Shown here: one piece after another, positions 1 to 7,164 of the stretch
Layout of the letters: each line of letters opens with the position of its first letter
Position numbering within the stretch: the stretch's first letter is position 1
NCBI GenBank assembly: GCA_902476765.1
Contig: CABSEJ010000044.1
Location: forward strand, 1 to 19,766
Reading direction: 5' to 3'
Source of the DNA: an uncultured Blautia sp.
GTDB lineage: Bacteria; Bacillota; Clostridia; Lachnospirales; Lachnospiraceae
DNA length: 19,766 bases
Position numbers and translations under genes: made by a program
The notes under the pieces: model-generated
The model's input: the letters and a program-made list of their open reading frames with translations, nothing else
Database searches by the model: none
Told to the model about the DNA's origin: nothing

Positions 1-1
1 A

Positions 2-2110
2 GCAGATTCCGGTGATCGGGAATTAGAGGATATTTTAAAGAGCATTGCGCCTCAAAACAACCAGACGGAGGTCATTTCTTTGGAGACAGCTCCTCAGGAG
101 GAGCTGGTACAGATGCCCGAGACAGAGGAATTAAAATCAAAGGCAGCCCAGGATATCATGGGTGTATTTGGAGGCAGGTCTGGCGAAGAGCAAGAGGCAG
201 CGGCCACACAGGAAGGTTCATCTCAGACTCAGCGGAAAGATTATGTAGTGAAGGATTTAGAACCAGAAAATTTGGGAGCAACTTCCGAATTCAAGCCCTT
301 CCATTTTGGAAAAACCATGACCATGGAAGTAAAAGCCCAGGCTCCACAGTCCAAGCCTTTTAAGGCAGAGGATTTAAATCCGGAAGCTTTCCGTACTGAT
401 TTTACAGAGAAAGAGTTGGATTTAGAAGCTCTGCTGGCAGAGACCGCAAATGAATTAGCCCAGGCAGTTGCGGAGGAAACAGACAATCAGCAAACTACGG
501 ATATACCTACGGCATCACAGGGAGAGGAAGAAAAATCCGGACAGCAGGAAGCAGAGACTTCCCAGAGCCAGACAGAACAGACGGTATCTTCCGGTGAAGC
601 AGAAGAGACAGAACAGACAAATTCCCAGGACGGATTGGTAGCTCCTGCGGCAGCTAAGGCGGCCATGGTGGCAGATAATATAGCAGCGGCCCTGGAAGCT
701 AAGGCAGAGGAATTTGAAAATACAATGAAAGAGGCTGAAGATGTATCAGGAGACACCAGAGAAATTGTACTGGAGAAAGCCCTGGATACAGACACCCATA
801 CAGAAGAGCCTGTGGTTGAAGCCGTTGAGGAAGAAACAGTTTCTGTTACGATGGCGGAAGAAGTGACGGATTCCCCCCAATACCCGGAGGAAGAGACCAG
901 CACAGATAACCCGGAGATTTCAGAGCAGGTATATCAGGAAGAAAAACAGGCTTCCCGACAGCAGGAAGCAGCAGAAAGCGCTGCAGAACCGGAAGATGTC
1001 AAAGAAAGTCTCCAGGAGCAGACTTTGCCTCAGGAAGAGGAAGAAGCAGAAGAAAAGCCGGAAGCAGAAGCTATGGATGTGGAAACTGAGACAGAAGAGA
1101 ATTCCGCTTCTGTAGAAGAGGCTGCAACCAAGGTGATTCCGGTAGATGAGGTAAAAGCGTCTCTGGAGCAGACAGATTTTGCCAAGGCTTTGGAGGAGCA
1201 GCTGGCCGGTACTGTATTTGCCGAGCAGGATACGCAACAGGCAGCCCAGCAGGACGAAGGGCATATGAAACGGGTTACTGCCTCTGTGGCTTCAAAGGCA
1301 GGCCATAGGTCTGCAGCTTTCCAGACAGCGGTGGAGGGGCTGATGCGCCATCACCTTACAGAGGAAGAGCATAGGAGACTGTTTACATATTTTGTTCCGG
1401 TTCCGGGAATGAGCCAGCAGATTACGGAAACCCTGGACATTGCTCAGGAATCTGCCTGCGCAAAAACTTCCCAGGCAGGAAATATCATTGTCACTGGCAG
1501 GGAAGGTTCCGGAAAGACCAGACTGTCTGAAGGCCTTATTAAGGCTCTCTGCAAAGAGAGACAGATGAAGGGCGCTAAGTCAGCTTTCATTGAAGCGGAA
1601 GAGCTGAATAAGAAAGACCCGGTTTCCGTGGTAGATAAGATGTCAGGAGGCTTTTTGGTAGTAGAGCATGCAGGAAGCTTAAGTCCTGAGGTTGTAGAAA
1701 ATATGTCTAAGGCTATGGAGTTTAAGACAAACCGTCTTACAGTAATCCTGGAAGATTTGAAGGCAGGTATCCGTGACCTGGACGAGAAATATCCGGAATT
1801 TATGAAAAAATTCGATTCCAGAATTGTGATTCCTGTGTTTACCAACGATGAATTGGTTTCTTTTGCCAAGACATATGCCAAGGAGCTGGGATACAAGATA
1901 GATGATATGGCTGTTCTGGCGTTGTACACGCTTATCGGCGATAACCAGAACGAGGAGAACCCGGTGTCCATTGAAGACGTAAGAGAAATGATGGACGAAT
2001 CCATAAAGAAAGCTTCCAGAAAAGGACGCAGGCCAGGGAAAAGAGTTGCCAAGCGTCATTTGGACGAAAGCGGCAGAATCATGCTCTATGAAAAAGATTT
2101 TGATATTTAG
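2..2110 (+). CDS. Large acidic protein with degenerate AAA+ ATPase domain (5' end outside window)
   Basis: The frame is open from base 2, so this is the 3' part of a longer gene; the TTG at 80 has no good ribosome site and is probably internal. The first ~420 visible residues are low-complexity and rich in Glu, Gln, Ala and Thr, probably disordered. The C-terminal ~250 residues form an AAA+ module resembling the CbbX/SpoVK group: a Walker A motif GREGSGKT (bases 1496-1519), then GGFLVVEHAGSL (from 1646) where this group has GGVLFIDEAYSL. The Walker B Asp-Glu pair is thus Glu-His, while an arginine in FDSRI is kept where the family has its arginine finger. The end is very basic (KKASRKGRRPGKRVAKRH). 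It lies 12 bp before rsmA, so the two are probably co-transcribed. The family name is inference; a link to ribosome assembly is suggested only by the neighbour. Confidence 0.75.
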   Translation, partial: ADSGDRELEDILKSIAPQNNQTEVISLETAPQEELVQMPETEELKSKAAQDIMGVFGGRSGEEQEAAATQEGSSQTQRKDYVVKDLEPENLGATSEFKPFHFGKTMTMEVKAQAPQSKPFKAEDLNPEAFRTDFTEKELDLEALLAETANELAQAVAEETDNQQTTDIPTASQGEEEKSGQQEAETSQSQTEQTVSSGEAEETEQTNSQDGLVAPAAAKAAMVADNIAAALEAKAEEFENTMKEAEDVSGDTREIVLEKALDTDTHTEEPVVEAVEEETVSVTMAEEVTDSPQYPEEETSTDNPEISEQVYQEEKQASRQQEAAESAAEPEDVKESLQEQTLPQEEEEAEEKPEAEAMDVETETEENSASVEEAATKVIPVDEVKASLEQTDFAKALEEQLAGTVFAEQDTQQAAQQDEGHMKRVTASVASKAGHRSAAFQTAVEGLMRHHLTEEEHRRLFTYFVPVPGMSQQITETLDIAQESACAKTSQAGNIIVTGREGSGKTRLSEGLIKALCKERQMKGAKSAFIEAEELNKKDPVSVVDKMSGGFLVVEHAGSLSPEVVENMSKAMEFKTNRLTVILEDLKAGIRDLDEKYPEFMKKFDSRIVIPVFTNDELVSFAKTYAKELGYKIDDMAVLALYTLIGDNQNEENPVSIEDVREMMDESIKKASRKGRRPGKRVAKRHLDESGRIMLYEKDFDI

Positions 2111-2122
2111 GGAGGAAAGAAG

Positions 2123-3010
2123 ATGACAGTCCCGTATCTGGGAAACCCCAAGAGAACCATAGAGGTTCTTCAGAAATATGACTTTGTTTTTCAGAAAAAA
2201 TTCGGGCAGAACTTCTTGATTGATACCCATGTATTGGAAAAAATCATCAAAGCAGCCAATGTGACAGAAGATGATTTTGTTCTGGAGATTGGTCCCGGTA
2301 TCGGGACCATGACCCAGTATCTTGCAAGTGCGGCGAGACAGGTTTTTGCCGTGGAGATAGACAAGGCGTTGATTCCCATATTGGAAGATACTCTGAAGGA
2401 TTATTCCAATGTGACAATTTTAAATGAAGATATTTTAAAAGTGAATATCAGAAAACTGGCAGAGGAGTACAACGATGGGAAACCTATCAAAGTTGTGGCG
2501 AATCTGCCTTATTATATTACTACGCCTATTATCATGGGATTATTTGAGGAGCAGGTGCCCATAGAGTCCATCACTGTAATGGTACAGAAAGAAGTAGCGG
2601 ACAGAATGCAGGTAGGACCTGGTACCAAGGATTACGGTGCCCTGTCTCTGGCTGTCCAGTATTATGCCAGGCCCTATATTGTGGCCAATGTACCTCCTAA
2701 TTGTTTTATGCCCAGGCCTAAGGTGGGAAGTGCGGTAATCCGTCTTACCAGGCATAAGGAGCCGCCGGTACAGGTTTCTGATGTAAAGTTGATGTTCAGG
2801 ATTATCCGTGCATCTTTTAATCAGCGGAGGAAAACTTTGGCAAACGGACTGGCCAATTCTGCAGAGCTGCATTTTACCAAGGAAGAAATACAGAAAGCGC
2901 TGTCTGACTGTAGCTTTGCACCGGGTATTCGGGGAGAGGCTTTGAGCCTTCAGGATTTTGCAAAATTGTCCAATAGATTCTCAGAAGAAAATACAGCAAG
3001 TACAGAATAA
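2123..3010 (+). CDS. rsmA: 16S rRNA dimethyladenosine transferase RsmA (KsgA)
   Basis: RsmA dimethylates the two adjacent adenosines in the 3'-terminal helix 45 loop of 16S rRNA, using S-adenosylmethionine, late in 30S assembly. At 295 residues it has normal family length. Visible motifs are FGQNFL (27-32) of the N-terminal substrate region, SAM-binding motif I EIGPGIGT (55-62), an acidic end to strand 2 (VEID, 77-80), and catalytic motif IV NLPYYI (127-132). The C-terminal domain contains the family-typical SFNQRRKTL stretch. The ATG is preceded by GGGAGGAAAG with 5-8 nt spacing, which fixes the start. It follows the AAA-type gene by 12 bp and is followed by a strong hairpin, so it closes this operon. 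Loss of RsmA is classically linked to kasugamycin resistance. Confidence 0.97.
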   Translation: MTVPYLGNPKRTIEVLQKYDFVFQKKFGQNFLIDTHVLEKIIKAANVTEDDFVLEIGPGIGTMTQYLASAARQVFAVEIDKALIPILEDTLKDYSNVTILNEDILKVNIRKLAEEYNDGKPIKVVANLPYYITTPIIMGLFEEQVPIESITVMVQKEVADRMQVGPGTKDYGALSLAVQYYARPYIVANVPPNCFMPRPKVGSAVIRLTRHKEPPVQVSDVKLMFRIIRASFNQRRKTLANGLANSAELHFTKEEIQKALSDCSFAPGIRGEALSLQDFAKLSNRFSEENTASTE

Positions 3011-3040
3011 AAGGATAGAGGGAAAGAATTGTGAAACGTA

Positions 3041-3071
3041 AAAGCCATCGCAGGTTTTCTGCGATGGCTTT
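3041..3071 (+). terminator. Hairpin terminator after rsmA
   Basis: A perfect 13-bp stem (3041-3053 with 3059-3071) closes a 5-nt loop, 30 bp after the rsmA stop. The 3' side runs into TTTCTCTATAAA, a weak U tract. Position and stem strength support a transcription terminator for the rsmA operon. Confidence 0.75.
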
Positions 3072-3284
3072 CTCTATAAATATTAAAGGAAGGAGAGCCG
3101 ACCCTTACGGGCCGACATATGAAAAAGAAAATATAAAAATAATTTGTTCTGTATTATTTTTATGGTTTTAGTATATCCGTAAAATATGTTGAAATCATGT
3201 GTAACTTGTGAAGATTTCATGAACGAAATTAAAAACTTTTATGAATGACAGTTAGAAGAAAAATATCATGCCCATCCTATGGCC
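3072..3284. other. AT-rich intergenic stretch between convergent genes
   Basis: No supported gene. It contains a ribosome-site-like GGAAGGAGA followed by an ATG whose frame closes after five codons (3119-3136), perhaps the remnant of a small gene, and a 20-codon frame at 3186-3248 without a ribosome site. The rest is AT-rich spacer. Confidence 0.4.
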
Positions 3285-3322
3285 GAGCATCTATGTAAGC
3301 AAGTTTGTTTGCATAGATGCTC
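3285..3322. terminator. Perfect 11-bp inverted repeat downstream of the ROK gene
   Basis: GAGCATCTATG (3285-3295) is exactly complementary to CATAGATGCTC (3312-3322) around a 16-nt loop. It lies 19 bp beyond the 3' end of the minus-strand ROK gene, between two convergent genes, so it may end transcription from either side. There is no adjacent U tract on the minus strand, so termination is plausible but not shown. Confidence 0.45.
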
Positions 3323-3340
3323 AACCGCAGTCCGGGGTTT

Positions 3341-4507
3341 TTATAATAAATCTCCTGGGCTGGTCTCTATTTTCAGGTGCCGAATGTTCAGAAAATGTTC
3401 GCTGCACAGGCGGATACCTCCCATAAGACCGGAAATATCCTGGAGCCTGGAAGGGATAATCTGACAGTCTCTGTTCTGATGCCTGGCCAGATAGTCAACG
3501 ATTTTGGAATTTATATCCGGAATATAATTGGAGAAAGAGCTGTTCAGTACAATCAAATCTGTATTAAAAGTATTGATAAGATTATTGATACCAATAGACA
3601 TGTATTTTACAAACAGTCCCATCATATTTTCTGCTTCAGGTATTTTATGAGAATAGTCCGATATAAATTCTTCCGGGGTTACAGAGTTTTTCCCAATGCG
3701 TGCAGCATATTCTTCCAAAATTGCTTTTTCCGAAGCATACAGTTCGAAACAGCCGCAATTGCCACAGGGGCATGGTTTTCCGTCAGGGAAGAGTATGGTG
3801 TGTCCGAATTCACCGGCATAGCCGTCCTTTCCCTTGTACAGATGGCCGTCAATAAGAATTCCCATACCGATACCGTCATGGATATTGATATGAATCATAT
3901 TTTTACAGTCACTGTGAAAAGCAGACTCACCTAAAACGGAAAGATTGGCTTCGTTTTCAATAATTACCGGAATGCCGAATTTTTCTTTCAGGCTGGAGCA
4001 TAAGTCAGCCCGGGGCCTGGGGTAATAAGGGGTAAAGATTATCCGGTTGTGCTGCACTACACCGTAAATTCCAATAGAAACTCCCACAACTTTATGGTTT
4101 GTCTTCTGACTTTCTGCCAGATTTTCGTCCAAAATCTGGGAAAGTATCTGAAATAAATCCTCCTGCAAGTCAAAAGGATATTCTTTTACACGGCAATCCT
4201 CTCCCTTTAAATTGGAAATAAGAGTGATAATCTGCCGTGGACGCACATCTATAGCTAAAGCAGAACCATACTGCTTATTGAATTCCAGTAAAATGGGCTT
4301 TCGGCCCAGCGAAGTCTTTGCACTGCCGATTTCCAGAATCAAATGCTGGTCTATCAGCTCCTGGACAATGGCGGAAATAGTTGCCTTTGTCAGCTTTAAG
4401 TGTTTGGATAAGTCAGCCCTGGATACCGGGGGATTGTTTACAAGATATTCCAAAACCAGCCTTCTGTTGTTTTGACGAATCATTTCCTGACTAGCAATAG
4501 CGGGCAT
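3341..4507 (-). CDS. ROK-family transcriptional repressor (XylR/NagC type)
   Basis: A 388-residue sugar-responsive repressor. Residues ~14-60 form a winged helix-turn-helix (SRADLSKHLKLTKATISAIVQEL) that would bind operator DNA. The rest is a ROK fold with the signature GEFGH (232-236) and the structural zinc motif CPCGNCGC followed by FE (246-255). The kinase-type phosphate loop is absent near residue 85 and the usual NDAN is ENEAN (184-188), so it is a regulator rather than a sugar kinase. AAGGAGG lies 8 nt before the ATG on the minus strand. It diverges from the lipoprotein gene at 4703 and has no adjacent sugar operon; its targets may include its own promoter region. Effector unknown. Confidence 0.9.
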   Translation of the reverse strand: MPAIASQEMIRQNNRRLVLEYLVNNPPVSRADLSKHLKLTKATISAIVQELIDQHLILEIGSAKTSLGRKPILLEFNKQYGSALAIDVRPRQIITLISNLKGEDCRVKEYPFDLQEDLFQILSQILDENLAESQKTNHKVVGVSIGIYGVVQHNRIIFTPYYPRPRADLCSSLKEKFGIPVIIENEANLSVLGESAFHSDCKNMIHINIHDGIGMGILIDGHLYKGKDGYAGEFGHTILFPDGKPCPCGNCGCFELYASEKAILEEYAARIGKNSVTPEEFISDYSHKIPEAENMMGLFVKYMSIGINNLINTFNTDLIVLNSSFSNYIPDINSKIVDYLARHQNRDCQIIPSRLQDISGLMGGIRLCSEHFLNIRHLKIETSPGDLL

Positions 4508-4542
4508 AGCGGTATCCTCCTTATTTCTAAGATTACTCTCTT

Positions 4543-4572
4543 ATCATAACACCTATGGGAAACTCTGGGCAA
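4543..4572 (-). promoter_or_regulatory. Probable sigma-A promoter of the ROK gene
   Basis: On the minus strand a -35 TTGCCC (4567-4572) and a -10 TATGAT (4543-4548) are 18 bp apart, about 35 bp upstream of the ROK start codon. The -10 is a five-of-six match and the -35 is weaker. Confidence 0.55.
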
Positions 4573-4574
4573 GA

Positions 4575-4603
4575 GGAATTTGTTTGGGGACTATACAAAT
4601 TCC
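4575..4603. promoter_or_regulatory. Candidate operator: 9-bp inverted repeat
   Basis: GGAATTTGT (4575-4583) and ACAAATTCC (4595-4603) are perfect inverted arms around an 11-bp spacer, immediately upstream of the ROK -35 and between the two divergent genes. A dyad of this size at this position suits a dimeric repressor such as the ROK protein. The binding assignment is inference. Confidence 0.4.
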
Positions 4604-4616
4604 GGATTATTCATTT

Positions 4617-4690
4617 ATGTTAAAGGATAAAGAGGTGAGATAATTACATCCAGGAGGCAGTCAGATGCTGTCGTTTTTTGTCCTTTACAT
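4617..4690 (+). promoter_or_regulatory. Possible folded leader before the lipoprotein gene
   Basis: ATGTTAAAGGATAAA (4617-4631) is nearly complementary to TTTGTCCTTTACAT (4677-4690), with one bulge and one non-Watson-Crick pair, and encloses about 45 nt. The right arm ends just before the AAAGGTGA ribosome site of the 4703 start. A transcript through here could fold and influence initiation. Weakly supported; it may be chance. Confidence 0.25.
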
Positions 4691-4702
4691 AAAGGTGAAA
4701 CA

Positions 4703-5986
4703 ATGATAGAATTAAAAGAACATATGTTTGCAATAGCGAAGAAACATGATGTTATAGAAAAAAGACAGTACAAAAGAGACAGAAGGGAGTATAAAGCGTT
4801 GAAACATACATGGAGATATTGTTTGGCTGCTCTTTTTCTCATGGCCATCAGTCTTATGGGCTGTAATACAGACGGATTTACTGCATCCCAAGGGCAGCAG
4901 ATTGGACAAAGGGCGGAAGTGAATGACAATGGAAACCAGGATAAAGGGGAGGCTTCGCTGAGTCAGGAACAGGAACCTGGGAATCTCAGTGTCACCTATT
5001 TGGATGTGGGACAGGGAAATGCTATTCTGGCAGAATCTCAGGGAGAATTTATGTTGATAGACGGAGGCGCCAGGGAAACTTCGTCTTTTGTGGTGAGCTA
5101 TCTGAAAAAACAGGGAATTGAAAAACTGGATTACATATTGATTTCCCATTTTGATGAAGACCATCTGGCTGGTGCCATTGGTGCACTGCACAGTTTTCCG
5201 GTAGGCACTCTTATCACACCGGATTATGCCACAGACTCATCTATCTATAAATCTTACCAGGAGGCGGTCAAAGAAGCCGGATACCAGGCACTGCACCCGG
5301 AAATCGGAGATGTCTTTGGACTGGGAAGCGCAGAATTTCGGGTAATCTCACCAGTTGCCTATGGGCACGAGGACGAGAATCAGGATTCAGTGGGAATTAT
5401 CCTTGAAAATGGAGAAAATAAATTTTATATCGGAGGGGACATTGGATTGCAGGGAGAAAAAGAAATCCTTGATGCAGGGCTGGATATACAGGCGGAGGTC
5501 TGTCTGATGAATCACCATGGTTCCCATGTGAGCCGTGATTTTTTCCAGGCAGTCAATCCCTCTTATGCGGTAATAAGCTGTGGGGATGGAAACAGCTATG
5601 GCCATCCCAGACAGGATACGGTGGAATTGATAGAAAGCTTTCAGATACCGTTGTTTCGTACAGACAAGCAGGGAACCATAACAGCCTACAGCGATGGCCA
5701 GATGATTACCTTTGACCAAGAACCCTGCAACGATTATACACCGGGAGAAAAAAATCATAACGGTCAGGGAAATGATAATCAGAGGGAAGAGACGGAGGAG
5801 GTTGTCAGCAACGCTGCACCGGATACCTGCGATTTTGTTCTGAATATTCATACAAAGAAAATCCATAAACCGGACTGTACTTATGTATCCTCCATAGACC
5901 AGGATAACCGGGCTTACTTTAAGGGAGAAAAAGAGGAGCTTTTAGAACAAGGATATACAGTATGCAAAGGATGTTTGAAAGAATGA
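4703..5986 (+). CDS. Lipoprotein with ComEC-like metallo-beta-lactamase fold and Ada-like Cys C-terminus
   Basis: A 427-residue protein. A hydrophobic segment ends in the lipobox LMGC (51-54), so it is probably a lipid-anchored surface protein. Residues ~95-335 are the extracellular metallo-hydrolase fold seen in the soluble part of ComEC/Rec2: DVGQGNA (101-107), metal motif HFDEDH (149-154), GGD (244-246), NHHGSH (270-275) and GHP (300-302). After a polar linker the last ~50 residues form a small Cys domain (FVLNIHTKKIHKPDC ... CKGC; H388, C392, C421, C424) like that ending many clostridial secreted nucleases and hydrolases. The fold suggests hydrolysis of a phosphodiester, perhaps nucleic acid outside the cell. 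The ATG at 4703 has AAAGGTGA, but TTG at 4799 after AAGGGAG would give a more usual short signal peptide and may be the true start. Confidence 0.85.
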   Translation: MIELKEHMFAIAKKHDVIEKRQYKRDRREYKALKHTWRYCLAALFLMAISLMGCNTDGFTASQGQQIGQRAEVNDNGNQDKGEASLSQEQEPGNLSVTYLDVGQGNAILAESQGEFMLIDGGARETSSFVVSYLKKQGIEKLDYILISHFDEDHLAGAIGALHSFPVGTLITPDYATDSSIYKSYQEAVKEAGYQALHPEIGDVFGLGSAEFRVISPVAYGHEDENQDSVGIILENGENKFYIGGDIGLQGEKEILDAGLDIQAEVCLMNHHGSHVSRDFFQAVNPSYAVISCGDGNSYGHPRQDTVELIESFQIPLFRTDKQGTITAYSDGQMITFDQEPCNDYTPGEKNHNGQGNDNQREETEEVVSNAAPDTCDFVLNIHTKKIHKPDCTYVSSIDQDNRAYFKGEKEELLEQGYTVCKGCLKE

Positions 5987-6071
5987 TTCGACCGGTTTTT
6001 CACCAGCGCATAACCACAAAAGGGATGAAAATAATTTCCGGGGAGAAGGCAGTAAATAACACATTAAATAG

Positions 6072-6119
6072 TTACCTCAGGGTACAAGGGACGGGTGTTC
6101 CTTTGCACCCTGAGGGTAA
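6072..6119 (+). promoter_or_regulatory. Long stem-loop upstream of the DUF4230 gene
   Basis: CTCAGGGTACAAGGGA (6076-6091) pairs with TCCTTTGCACCCTGAG (6099-6114), with one mismatch and one G-U pair around a 7-nt loop, and the stem can be extended outward with a bulge. It ends about 18 bp before the start codon and is not followed by a U tract. It could be the terminator of the preceding gene, a leader structure, or a dispersed hairpin repeat. Confidence 0.4.
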
Positions 6120-6136
6120 AGATGGAGGAAGGTAAA

Positions 6137-6787
6137 ATGGATACAGGAAATAAGAAAAAAATCACCAATAAGAAAAACACAATCATAAGCAAATTAAAGA
6201 ATTTATTTGGGAATTATCTTGCCAGAAAAATCATTGGATGTGTCTGCATTATACTGGTTTTGGCTGCTGTAGCTGTGGGGATAAAATCTGTGATTTCCTC
6301 AGAGAGCAAGACTACAAAAATAGGCTTTGAGGATATTGGGGAGCTGGCTACACAGTCCGCCTACTGTACAGAGGTTAATGTTACAGAGGCAGCCAGAGAG
6401 CTGTTTGGTATTACTATTCCATTTACCCAAAGTAAATATATATACAGCTATGATGTGGAAATCAAGGCAGGGTTTGATTTCCAAGAAATTACCTGGGAAG
6501 TAAAAGACAAGACCATTGAGGTGAGACTTCCGAAGACAAAAATATTAAGCTGCGATGTGGATTTAGACTCTATGAAAATCTACCATGAGGACGAAAGTAT
6601 TTTCCGACAGATTACCCTGGAAGAAAATAACGAAGCTTTGGCTGACTTGAAACAAAAGGCGGAAGAAGATGCCGTGGCAAACGGCCTTCTGGAAAATGCC
6701 CGCAGTAATGGGGAAACCATATTGGAAGGCTTTTTTGCAGGAGTATATGATTTAGAAGAATATGAGATTGTGTTTATGGATAAGTGA
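6137..6787 (+). CDS. DUF4230 membrane-anchored protein
   Basis: 216 residues from the ATG at 6137, preceded by GGAGGAAGG; the frame extends upstream to 6095 but that would start inside a strong hairpin. The N-terminus is short, lysine-rich and cytoplasmic, followed by one membrane helix (about residues 30-50, IIGCVCIILVLAAVAVGI) and an extracytoplasmic domain with the DUF4230 pattern: IGFEDIGELATQSAYCTEV, then YSYDVEIKAGFDFQEI and a conserved IEVRLPKTKIL stretch. The family is widespread in Firmicutes and has no settled function. It is probably transcribed alone, 150 bp after the lipoprotein gene and about 100 bp before spoIIID, with a small G+C stem (6793-6817) after its stop that may end transcription. 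Confidence 0.85.
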   Translation: MDTGNKKKITNKKNTIISKLKNLFGNYLARKIIGCVCIILVLAAVAVGIKSVISSESKTTKIGFEDIGELATQSAYCTEVNVTEAARELFGITIPFTQSKYIYSYDVEIKAGFDFQEITWEVKDKTIEVRLPKTKILSCDVDLDSMKIYHEDESIFRQITLEENNEALADLKQKAEEDAVANGLLENARSNGETILEGFFAGVYDLEEYEIVFMDK

Positions 6788-6837
6788 TGTGGCCGCAGGA
6801 CTGCTTTTACACTGCGGGTAAATCAGTTTAGATGGGC

Positions 6838-6866
6838 GAATAACCCCTAATTTTCCGGCATACATT
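6838..6866 (+). promoter_or_regulatory. Sigma-E-like promoter of spoIIID
   Basis: CATACATT (6859-6866) is a full match to the mother-cell sigma-E -10 consensus CATACANT. Fourteen bp upstream, GAATAAC (6838-6844) matches the ATA core of the -35 consensus, although not its trailing TT. The -10 ends 27 bp before the spoIIID ATG. SpoIIID is classically a sigma-E gene, so position and sequence agree. This promoter lies outside the inserted element and would drive the rejoined gene after excision. Confidence 0.7.
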
Positions 6867-6893
6867 GTAAAAACAAGTAATACAGGGGTTTTT

Positions 6894-7025
6894 ATGAAAG
6901 AATATATTGAGGAAAGAGCAGTGGAGGTTGCATATTACATCATTGAACATAAAGGAACTGTGAGGCAGACGGCAAAAAAGTTCGGAGTCAGCAAGTCAAC
7001 CATACATATGGTTGTAACAAAATAG
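6894..7025 (+). pseudogene. spoIIID: spoIIID 5' fragment, interrupted by the mobile element
   Basis: SpoIIID is a small DNA-binding protein that activates and represses many sigma-E-dependent genes in the mother cell and helps turn on sigK. This frame starts at an ATG after AGGGG and gives the typical opening MKEYIEERAVEVAYYIIEHK, then the helix-turn-helix TVRQTAKKFGVSKSTIH. At residue 38-39, inside the recognition helix, the sequence leaves the family: the expected Lys-Asp-Val-Thr-Glu-Arg is replaced by MVVTK and a stop. The stretch after 7008 belongs to the inserted element. As it stands it can give only a 43-residue peptide with a damaged recognition helix. The missing part is at 12811-12953; joined at the 12-bp repeat the product has 85 residues, against 93 in Bacillus subtilis. 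Confidence 0.93.
6997..7008 (+). repeat. attL core (12-bp direct repeat)
   Basis: CAACCATACATA, identical to 12799-12810. To the left is spoIIID coding sequence, to the right element sequence. The following TATGGTTGT (7007-7015) is the inverted complement of ACAACCATA at the right end, so in an excised circle the junction would be a dyad ACAACCATA-CA-TATGGTTGT. The probable crossover dinucleotide is CA at 7005-7006. Confidence 0.85.
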
Positions 7026-7164
7026 AAAGCTATGGAGCAAGAACAAACCGATAGTCAGTAGGGGGGATTTTAGATAGAACAGATGTGACCAACAGCATTA
7101 TGATGAGCAGAGGACTTGGAAGATGCAAAATCTTACAAGTCCTCTTGCTTTGGAAATGATACAG
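7026..7164. other. Left end of the element, non-coding
   Basis: No supported gene. The only clear structure is an interrupted hairpin at 7111-7143 (AGGACTT/AAGTCCT outer stem, AAGAT/ATCTT inner stem, 2x2 internal loop). It lies 21 bp past the 3' end of the minus-strand membrane-protein gene, so it may be its terminator, although the U tract is poor. Confidence 0.4.

Noticed and set aside
3186..3248. 20-codon frame with a CxxC motif between rsmA and the ROK gene
   Set aside because: No ribosome binding site and no supporting context; easily chance in AT-rich DNA.
3377..3934. Plus-strand open frames of 185 and 66 codons opposite the ROK gene
   Set aside because: They are complements of a well-supported ROK protein with clear motifs, and have no recognisable protein character.
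6842..6890. Inverted repeat AACCCCT/AGGGGTT flanking the spoIIID promoter and ribosome site, as a riboswitch-like structure
   Set aside because: The left arm lies upstream of the -10 element and would not be in the transcript from the sigma-E-like promoter.
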